Positions 57,990 through 64,000 of a DNA stretch of 64,000 nucleotides are shown here, piece after piece. The position numbers were made by a program, and so were the translations under genes. The stretch lies in the NCBI RefSeq assembly GCF_042429435.1, contig NZ_JBHMAF010000108.1. One strand, written 5' to 3'. Every line of letters starts with the position of its first letter. The first letter of the stretch is position 1. The notes beneath the pieces were generated by a model. That model was not told where the DNA came from. It saw only the letters and a program-made list of their open reading frames with translations, and made no database searches. The stretch comes from Ectobacillus funiculus (GTDB lineage: Bacteria; Bacillota; Bacilli; Bacillales; Bacillaceae_G).

Positions 57990-59168
57990 ATGAATGATCA
58001 GTGGAATGCATTTGTAGATGGGGATATAAATATTGAAGCAACAGGGGCAGGGCGGTTAAATGGTTTAACGTTTGCAGTGAAGGATGTGTTTGCGATTCAA
58101 GGCTATACGAATGGAGCCGGAAATCCTGATTGGCTCCGTACACATATGCCCGCAGCTCAACATGCACCCGCTATTGAGCGCCTTCTGAAACATGGGGCGA
58201 AATTAAAGGGCACCGTACAAACAGATGAATTGATGTATAGTTTGAACGGTGAAAATTTTCATTACGGTACACCCGTAAATCCAAAGGCTGTTGATCGAAT
58301 TCCAGGGGGATCCTCTAGTGGATCAGCAGTTGCGGTAGCTGCCGGATTAGTAGACTTCGCGTTAGGGACTGATACCGGAGGATCTGTTCGGATTCCCTCC
58401 TCCTACTGTGGAATCTATGGTTTCCGACCTACACACGATGCCGTTTTGGTTGACGGGGTGATTCCATTAGCCAAAAGCTTTGATACAGTTGGCTGGATGG
58501 CCAAGAATCCTGAATTACTACTTGAGATCGCCTATATCCTGATAGATGGTCAAAGTGCGGAAGGGCAATTTCATAACATCTTTTGGGCGGAAGAGGCATG
58601 GGGGGTGTTGAATACGAACGACAAAGAGGCACTGTTAGCTTTCCAGCCCGCATTAGAAGAAATAATGAATCATAGTGAGTGGATAAAAATTTCTGAAGAG
58701 GGGCTAGCAGAGTGGTCGAATACGTTTCGTATTCTTCAAGGACTGGAGATTTGGAGTGAACACGGCGAATGGATCTGCAGGGAAAATCCGAGCTTTGGAC
58801 CTGGGATTGCTGAAAGATTTCAGTGGACAAGTACATTGAAAAAGAGTGAGAGTCTTCCTCAATATGAATTAAGAGAAAAGATTCGCCAATCGATGTCAAA
58901 TCTTTTAGGAGAAGCAGGGTTATTAGTCATTCCAACTGCTCCTGGAGCAGCGCCATTGCTCAAGTTGCAAGGAGAAAAAGCGGAGCAATATCGAGCGAAA
59001 ACAATGCAGCTGTCTTGTATCGCAGGTTTAGCAGGGTTACCGCAGGTCACGCTTCCATTAGCAAAAGTGAACGGGCTCCCGATAGGGTTATCGTTCATTG
59101 CTAACTGTCACCAAGACCTGAAGTTATTGCGTTGGACGAGTGAGTTTTTAGCTAAAAAGCAGTTTTAA
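57990..59168 (+). CDS. Amidase signature family hydrolase
   Basis: A 392-residue amidase with the Ser-cisSer-Lys triad: Lys in LTFAVKDVFAIQG, cis-Ser in GGSSSGSAVAVAAGL and nucleophile Ser in GTDTGGSVRIPSSYCG. It is short for the family, close to the indole-acetamide-hydrolase/AMI1-like size class. A subunit role like GatA is unlikely since no GatC or GatB is adjacent. GGAGGGATC precedes the ATG. The substrate is unknown; a neighbouring carboxylate symporter may feed or use its product, which is only a guess. Confidence 0.85.
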   Translation: MNDQWNAFVDGDINIEATGAGRLNGLTFAVKDVFAIQGYTNGAGNPDWLRTHMPAAQHAPAIERLLKHGAKLKGTVQTDELMYSLNGENFHYGTPVNPKAVDRIPGGSSSGSAVAVAAGLVDFALGTDTGGSVRIPSSYCGIYGFRPTHDAVLVDGVIPLAKSFDTVGWMAKNPELLLEIAYILIDGQSAEGQFHNIFWAEEAWGVLNTNDKEALLAFQPALEEIMNHSEWIKISEEGLAEWSNTFRILQGLEIWSEHGEWICRENPSFGPGIAERFQWTSTLKKSESLPQYELREKIRQSMSNLLGEAGLLVIPTAPGAAPLLKLQGEKAEQYRAKTMQLSCIAGLAGLPQVTLPLAKVNGLPIGLSFIANCHQDLKLLRWTSEFLAKKQF

Positions 59169-59263
59169 AGAAATTAACTGTTGGCCGTTTGTTATCAGCT
59201 TATCATAAGGCAAGCGTTTTAAAGCTACTCTTCTTCTTGCGGAGTTTCGGATAGGGTTATATG

Positions 59264-59309
59264 GAAAAAACGGGTGGTGTAAAGTTATCTCTACATCACC
59301 CGTTTTTTC
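59264..59309 (+). terminator. Bidirectional terminator between amidase and sspI
   Basis: GAAAAAACGGGTGGTGTA pairs with TACATCACCCGTTTTTTC with one mismatch over a 10-base loop. Confidence 0.85.
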
Positions 59310-59321
59310 ATATACCCTCTT

Positions 59322-59540
59322 TTACTGATTATCGTTCTTTACACCAGTCTCTAATGTAGATAGCATTTGATGCTTCTCTTGCTCGCTTGCATGATTCCAA
59401 ATGACCTCAAATAACACGCCCAGACCAGGCAGCATTTTTTCTTCACCGCTTTGAATAGCATCAACAATCGTGTCTTGTAACTGCGCTTGAGAGTTCCCGG
59501 AAATGTTTGCAAGTACTGCACCGCGTAGATTAAAATTCAT
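59322..59540 (-). CDS. sspI: Small acid-soluble spore protein SspI
   Basis: A 72-residue minor spore protein of the SspI family, made in the forespore under sigma-G in B. subtilis. The family core is DTIVDAIQSGEEKMLPGLGV followed by LFEVIWNHASEQEK. AGAGGTG precedes the ATG on the minus strand. It is divergent from ysgA, as in B. subtilis, and is one of the plainest signs that the host forms endospores. Confidence 0.93.
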   Translation of the reverse strand: MNFNLRGAVLANISGNSQAQLQDTIVDAIQSGEEKMLPGLGVLFEVIWNHASEQEKHQMLSTLETGVKNDNQ

Positions 59541-59650
59541 TCAGCACACCTCTTTTATGTAATATAAAAACCACTGTAATTATTGTTTGTTGTTTTATTA
59601 GAAATATGCAAAATGGTTTATAATGTATAGGGAAGTGAGGGATATCATCC

Positions 59651-60412
59651 ATGAATAGAATTGATTCATTACAAAATCCGCGCATTAAGCAGTGGAAGAA
59701 GCTGCAAACAAAAAAAGAGCGTGATAAAACAGGGACGTTTATTGTAGAAGGTTTTCACCTTGTGGAAGAAGCGCTGAAAGCCAATGTCGTGCAGCAGATT
59801 ATTCTAAGTGAGCAGGCAGATTTGCCGGCAAATTGGAGCGTGGACAACACAGATGTATTTGTTGTAACAGAGGCTATTAGTAAGGCGATCAGCGAAACAG
59901 AGACGCCGCAGGGCGTATTTGCGGTATGTGAGAAAATAGAAAGTAACGTACAGCTTGAAAATGGGAAGTTTCTACTGCTTGATGGGATTCAAGATCCTGG
60001 AAATTTAGGGACGATCATTCGTACAGCTGACGCGGCGGGCATTACTGCGGTGATTCTCGGAGAAGGATGCGTTGATGTATATAACAGCAAGGTGCTTCGC
60101 TCAACACAGGGATCTGTGTTTCATTTACCGATTATAAAAGGAAGTCTGGGAGAATGGATGGATAAGCTGCAGCAGCTTAGCATTCCAATTTATGGAACAG
60201 CTTTGCAGCATGCGGTGCCTTATACGGAGGTCAAAGCTCCTGGAAGATTTGCGCTCATCGTCGGGAATGAGGGAAGCGGTGTACGTCCGGAATTGTTAGA
60301 GAAGTGCGATCAGAATTTGTACATTCCCATTTATGGGCAGGCAGAGTCGTTAAATGTATCTGTTGCGACAGGTGTTTTGGCCTATTATTTACAAAGCAAG
60401 GTTGATAATTAG
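59651..60412 (+). CDS. ysgA: SpoU-family RNA methyltransferase (YsgA)
   Basis: A SPOUT (TrmH) class 2'-O-ribose methyltransferase acting on 23S rRNA by homology. 253 residues: an N-terminal substrate-binding domain (IKQWKKLQTKKERDKTGTFI) and the knotted C-terminal domain with LLDGIQDPGNLGTIIRTADA (motif 1), IVGNEGSGVRPELL (motif 2) and IPIYGQAESLNVSVATGVLA (motif 3). AGTGAGGG precedes the ATG. It lies just upstream of the pheS leader, and the pheS promoter overlaps its stop codon. Confidence 0.93.
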   Translation: MNRIDSLQNPRIKQWKKLQTKKERDKTGTFIVEGFHLVEEALKANVVQQIILSEQADLPANWSVDNTDVFVVTEAISKAISETETPQGVFAVCEKIESNVQLENGKFLLLDGIQDPGNLGTIIRTADAAGITAVILGEGCVDVYNSKVLRSTQGSVFHLPIIKGSLGEWMDKLQQLSIPIYGTALQHAVPYTEVKAPGRFALIVGNEGSGVRPELLEKCDQNLYIPIYGQAESLNVSVATGVLAYYLQSKVDN

Positions 60413-60430
60413 AAAAAAGACACTTATAAT
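60402..60430 (+). promoter_or_regulatory. Sigma-A promoter of pheST
   Basis: TTGATA and TATAAT are 17 bases apart; the -35 lies inside the last codons of ysgA. Confidence 0.7.
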
Positions 60431-60479
60431 TAAGTCTTGAATAAATTGTTATAAAGCTAAAAATACATATCACAAAAAA

Positions 60480-60721
60480 TGATGATAGAGAAGAGTAGCA
60501 AATAGAGCGCCATACAGGGAGAAAATGCCTAAGACTGGAAGCATTTTTATGGTAGGGATTTGTGAATTCACCTCTGGAGTTGGCGCTGGGACCATGGATA
60601 TCATGTAAAGGCGTTCCGGCATAATGCCGTTACCGAAATGAAGCGGGCAGATATATTTCTGCCAATTAGGGTGGTACCGCGAGACTAAGTCTCGTCCCTT
60701 CATAGGGATGAGGCTTTTTTT
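60480..60721 (+). promoter_or_regulatory. T-box riboswitch, phenylalanine type
   Basis: The core AGGGTGGTACCGCG is at 60668-60681. The specifier TTC followed by A is at 60567-60570, in GAATTCACCTCTGG, and reads phenylalanine. A terminator (GTCTCGTCCCT / AGGGATGAGGC, then T7) ends the leader at 60689-60721. Confidence 0.93.
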
Positions 60722-60768
60722 ATTTGTAAAATTTTCACTTCATTAAATATATATAGGAGGTTTTTTTC

Positions 60769-61803
60769 ATGGAAGCACGTTTGAAAGAGCTGCAGCAAGA
60801 AGCGCTTGAGAAAATTGAAGCGGCATCTGAACTGAAAGAGTTAAATGATGTGCGCGTGGCGTATTTAGGAAAGAAAGGACCGATTACGGAGGTTTTGCGC
60901 GGTATGGGCAAATTGTCCGCAGAGGAGCGTCCTCGTATGGGAGCACTTGTGAATGATGTGCGCGAAGCGATCCAAACTCGTCTAGATGAAAAAGTGGCGC
61001 AGCTTGAGCAGGCGGCAATCGCGAAGCAATTAGAGTCTGAAACAATTGATGTAACATTGCCAGGTCGTCCTGTGAGTGTTGGCTCCCACCATCCGCTTAC
61101 AGCTGTTATCGACGAAATTGAAGACTTATTTATTGGTATGGGCTACGAAATTGCAGAAGGCCCAGAAGTGGAGCGCGATTACTACAACTTTGAAGCATTG
61201 AACTTGCCAAAGGGCCACCCAGCTCGTGATATGCAGGATTCTTTCTATATTACAGATGAAATTCTTCTTCGTACGCATACATCTCCGGTGCAGGCAAGAA
61301 CAATGGAGAAAAATGAAGAAAAAGGTCCAATCAAAATCATTTGCCCAGGTAAAGTATACCGACGTGATGATGACGATGCGACACACTCCCATCAGTTCAT
61401 GCAAATTGAGGGTCTTGTAATCGATAAAAATATTCGCATGAGCGATTTAAAAGGCACGCTGCAAGCATTTGCGAAGAAATTATTTGGTGAAGAGCGCGAA
61501 ATCCGTCTGCGCCCAAGCTTCTTCCCGTTCACAGAGCCATCTGTTGAGATGGATATTTCTTGTATGATGTGCGGTGGTAAGGGCTGCGGAACTTGTAAAG
61601 GAACAGGCTGGATTGAAATTTTGGGTGCGGGTATGGTTCATCCAAATGTGCTTCGCATGGCTGGCTACGATCCGAAGGAATATCAGGGCTTTGCTTTCGG
61701 TATGGGACCTGAGCGTATTGCAATGCTGAAATATGGCGTAGATGACATCCGCCATTTCTATACAAACGATGTACGATTCTTACAGCAATTTAAACGAGCG
61801 TAA
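60769..61803 (+). CDS. pheS: Phenylalanine--tRNA ligase subunit alpha
   Basis: Catalytic subunit of the heterotetrameric enzyme. 344 residues. An N-terminal coiled coil spans about residues 1-85. The class II core starts at HHPLTAVIDEIEDLFIGMGY and includes DDDATHSHQFMQIEGLVID, a CMMCGGKGCGTCKGTGW segment, and GFAFGMGPERIAMLKYG (motif 3). ATAGGAGG precedes the ATG. pheT follows 17 bases after the stop; both are controlled by the T-box. Confidence 0.96.
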   Translation: MEARLKELQQEALEKIEAASELKELNDVRVAYLGKKGPITEVLRGMGKLSAEERPRMGALVNDVREAIQTRLDEKVAQLEQAAIAKQLESETIDVTLPGRPVSVGSHHPLTAVIDEIEDLFIGMGYEIAEGPEVERDYYNFEALNLPKGHPARDMQDSFYITDEILLRTHTSPVQARTMEKNEEKGPIKIICPGKVYRRDDDDATHSHQFMQIEGLVIDKNIRMSDLKGTLQAFAKKLFGEEREIRLRPSFFPFTEPSVEMDISCMMCGGKGCGTCKGTGWIEILGAGMVHPNVLRMAGYDPKEYQGFAFGMGPERIAMLKYGVDDIRHFYTNDVRFLQQFKRA

Positions 61804-61820
61804 AAGGGGAGGGCATAAAC

Positions 61821-64000
61821 ATGTTCGTATCTTATAAATGGTTACAGCAATATGTAGATATTGATGGTCTAACGGCTGAGCAATTAGCTGATAAAATTAC
61901 AAAGGCCGGCATTGAAGTAGAAGGCGTAGAGCTTTTAAATCAAGGGGCAACAAATGTCGTTGTCGGCTATGTGATGGAGCGCGAAAAGCATCCGGAAGCA
62001 GATAAATTAAGCAAATGCCTTGTAGATGTTGGGGAAGACGAGCCAGTGCAAATTATTTGCGGCGCGAAAAATGTAGCACAAGGACAAAAGGTAGCAGTCG
62101 CAAAGGTTGGTGCGCGTTTACCGGGCGGTCTTAAAATCAAAAAGGCGAAGCTTCGCGGTGAAGCATCACACGGGATGATTTGTTCCCTGCAAGAGCTTGG
62201 CATCGAAGGAAAGCTTGTCCCGAAGGAATATTCAGAGGGTATTTTCGTATTTCCTGCGGACGCAGAGGTTGGAGCGGATGCGATTGAGCAACTGAACTTG
62301 GATGACCAAGTACTAGAGCTTGGCTTAACGCCAAACCGTGCTGACTGCTTGAACATGCTTGGTGTAGCATATGAGGTAGCAGCGATACTTGGCAAGGAAG
62401 TGAAAATGCCAAGTATTGAACTGCAAGAAACAAATGAAAAAGCATCTGACTATATTTCCATTCGTGTAGATGCACCGGAGCAAAACCCGCTATATATTGC
62501 AAAAGTGGTGAAAAACGTAAAAATTGGCCCATCTCCTATTTGGATGCAAACACGCCTCATGGCAGCTGGTGTTCGTCCTCTTAACAATGTAGTAGATATT
62601 ACGAACTATATTCTGATGGAATACGGTCAGCCGCTTCATGCATTCGATTATGATAAGCTTGGCTCCAAGGAAATCGTTGTTCGTCTTGCAGAGGAAGGCG
62701 AGAAGGTGGAAACACTCGATGGCACAGAGCGTACATTGAAAAATGATCATTTGTTAATCACAAACGGATCAAAAGGTGTTGCGATTGCTGGTGTAATGGG
62801 CGGTGCAAATTCAGAGGTAGATGAAAACACAGTTAACGTGTTAATTGAATCTGCTTACTTCACAGGCTCTGCAATTCGTAAAGCGTCCAAAGACTTAGGT
62901 CTTCGCAGTGAAGCAAGCGCACGCTATGAAAAGGGCATTGACCCGCAGCGTACATTCGAAGCAGCGCAGCGTGCGGCAGCGTTAATGGCACAATACGCAG
63001 GCGGCGAAGTGCTAGAAGGTGCTGTCGAGGTGAATAACCTGAAGCTCGAGCAAAATACGGTTTCTGTCTCTGTTGAGAAAATTAACAGTGTGCTAGGAAC
63101 TGCCATTACAGCTGAAGAGGTAGCGGCGATTTTCACAAACTTAAAATTCCCATTCTCACAAGAGAACGGAACATTCCAAGTAGAAGTGCCAACAAGAAGA
63201 CCTGATATTACAATTGAAGAGGACCTAGTAGAAGAAGTAGGCCGTTTATATGGTTATGACCATATTCCAGCTACGCTTCCAGTGGCGGAAACAACACGCG
63301 GCAAGCTGTCCGAAAAGCAGGCAAAGCGTCGTAAAACACGCCGTTATTTAGAGGGAGCAGGATTATACGAAGCAATTACGTATTCCTTAACAAGCGCGGA
63401 AAAGGCGAAACAATATGCATTAAAGGAAACAGCTCTTGAGCCGATTCGTCTTGCGCTTCCGATGAGCGAAGAGCGCAGTCAGCTTCGTTTAAGTCTGGTG
63501 CCGCATTTGTTAGAGGCAGCTTCTTATAACAATGCACGTAAAATTGAAAACGTGGCACTGTATGAAATCGGCTCTATTTTCTTGCCGGCGGGACAAGACG
63601 AGCAGCCAAAAGAAGAGCAGCATCTTGCCGGTGTCATGACTGGACTTGTGCTGAATCACCCGTGGCAGGGCGAGAAAAAAGCAGTTGATTTTTATGTTGT
63701 GAAAGGTGTGCTCGAAGGCTTATTTGATGTGCTTGGTGTAACAGAAAAGATTTCATATGCTGCGGCTAAACGTGCTGATTTGCACCCAGGACGTACAGCA
63801 AGCATCTTGTTAGATGGCGAGGAAATTGGCTATATCGGTCAAGTGCATCCAGAAATGCAAAAGCAATTAGACGTGAAGGAAACATATGTTTTTGAATTGT
63901 CTCTTGCTGCATTGTTTGGTGCGGATGTTGCCGAGGTGAGCTATGAAAGCATTCCTCGTTTCCCATCTATGACACGTGACATGGCGCTTGTTGTTAAAGC
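61821..64000 (+). CDS. pheT: Phenylalanine--tRNA ligase subunit beta (3' truncated by window)
   Basis: About 726 residues are present; the usual length is near 805, so the anticodon-like FDX end is cut off by the window. The N-terminal part has the tRNA-binding EMAP-like domain (NVVVGYVMEREKHPEADKLS, about residues 45-64). This is followed by the B3/B4 editing region (LRSEASARYEKGIDPQRTFE) and the B5 domain (PTRRPDITIEEDLVEEVGRL). GGGGAGGG precedes the ATG at 61821. No stop occurs inside. Confidence 0.96.
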   Translation, partial: MFVSYKWLQQYVDIDGLTAEQLADKITKAGIEVEGVELLNQGATNVVVGYVMEREKHPEADKLSKCLVDVGEDEPVQIICGAKNVAQGQKVAVAKVGARLPGGLKIKKAKLRGEASHGMICSLQELGIEGKLVPKEYSEGIFVFPADAEVGADAIEQLNLDDQVLELGLTPNRADCLNMLGVAYEVAAILGKEVKMPSIELQETNEKASDYISIRVDAPEQNPLYIAKVVKNVKIGPSPIWMQTRLMAAGVRPLNNVVDITNYILMEYGQPLHAFDYDKLGSKEIVVRLAEEGEKVETLDGTERTLKNDHLLITNGSKGVAIAGVMGGANSEVDENTVNVLIESAYFTGSAIRKASKDLGLRSEASARYEKGIDPQRTFEAAQRAAALMAQYAGGEVLEGAVEVNNLKLEQNTVSVSVEKINSVLGTAITAEEVAAIFTNLKFPFSQENGTFQVEVPTRRPDITIEEDLVEEVGRLYGYDHIPATLPVAETTRGKLSEKQAKRRKTRRYLEGAGLYEAITYSLTSAEKAKQYALKETALEPIRLALPMSEERSQLRLSLVPHLLEAASYNNARKIENVALYEIGSIFLPAGQDEQPKEEQHLAGVMTGLVLNHPWQGEKKAVDFYVVKGVLEGLFDVLGVTEKISYAAAKRADLHPGRTASILLDGEEIGYIGQVHPEMQKQLDVKETYVFELSLAALFGADVAEVSYESIPRFPSMTRDMALVVK

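Noticed and set aside
1..64000. tRNA or rRNA genes
   Set aside because: No cloverleaf-like segments with conserved GGTTCGA arms and no rRNA signature were noticed; the T-box leaders contain tRNA-pairing motifs but are not tRNAs.

Overview
The window is a low-to-moderate GC stretch of a Bacillus-type (Bacillaceae, endospore-forming) chromosome. This follows from its gene content and order: ackA end, argGH, ytoI-ytpI-nrnA-ytrI-ytrH-dnaE, accDA-pfkA-pyk, citZ-icd-mdh, phoPR-polA-mutM-ytaF-coaE-gapB, nrdR-dnaB-dnaI-ytxC-thrS, infC-rpmI-rplT, sspI, pheST. Sporulation genes (ytrI, ytrH, ytaF, sspI), two T-box leaders and an infC with an ATT start fit the same assignment. No plasmid, prophage, CRISPR array or transposase gene was seen.

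Layout. 1-8500: end of ackA, an EcsC-family gene, argGH behind an ARG-box promoter, a broken universal-stress-protein gene, ald, an M24 peptidase and ytkL. 8700-26500: ytoI, ytpI, nrnA, ytrIH, then the dnaE / malic enzyme / GntR / accDA / pfkA / pyk block, fxsA, ytvI and ytwI. 26500-41500: citZ-icd-mdh with a decayed tandem copy of the icd 3' end, an extra serine-acetyltransferase-like gene, phoPR, polA, mutM, ytaF, coaE, gapB with a CcpN-type operator, and a truncated speD. 41800-50300: nrdR, primosome genes dnaB/dnaI, ytxC, T-box thrS, and infC-rpmI-rplT. 50600-59200 is more accessory: acetate transporter, dimeric dUTPase, M42 peptidase, an EmrA/EmrB-type efflux pair, a DctA-type symporter and an amidase. 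59300-64000: sspI, an rRNA methyltransferase, and T-box pheS-pheT, with pheT cut by the window end.

The most striking feature is a dispersed repeat of about 134 bp, present in about 23 full, truncated or decayed copies between 91 and 56075 and absent from 13403-23950 and after 56075. A full copy has a 5' half that can fold into a long hairpin (ACTGTA/TACAGT and AAATTTCC/GGAAATTT arms), a conserved middle around CTACGCCTCTGTCTTCGCCC, and a 3' hairpin CTCGCC-AATC-GGCGAG followed by TTTTCTTT that looks like an intrinsic terminator. At least a dozen copies begin within about 20 bp of the T-run of a gene's own terminator and point the same way as that gene. The one minus-strand copy follows the terminator of the minus-strand gene ytrI. 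Tandem arrays exist (4505-4770, 13073-13402, 48473-48746), and one copy is interrupted by a 136-bp MITE-like insert flanked by TA.

Functionally the window joins arginine synthesis, glycolysis (pfkA, pyk), gluconeogenesis (gapB), the TCA arm (citZ, icd, mdh), fatty-acid initiation (accDA), replication and repair (dnaE, polA, mutM, dnaB, dnaI), phosphate sensing (phoPR) and translation (thrS, pheST, infC, L35, L20). All calls rest on reading the sequence and on remembered families; no database search was run.
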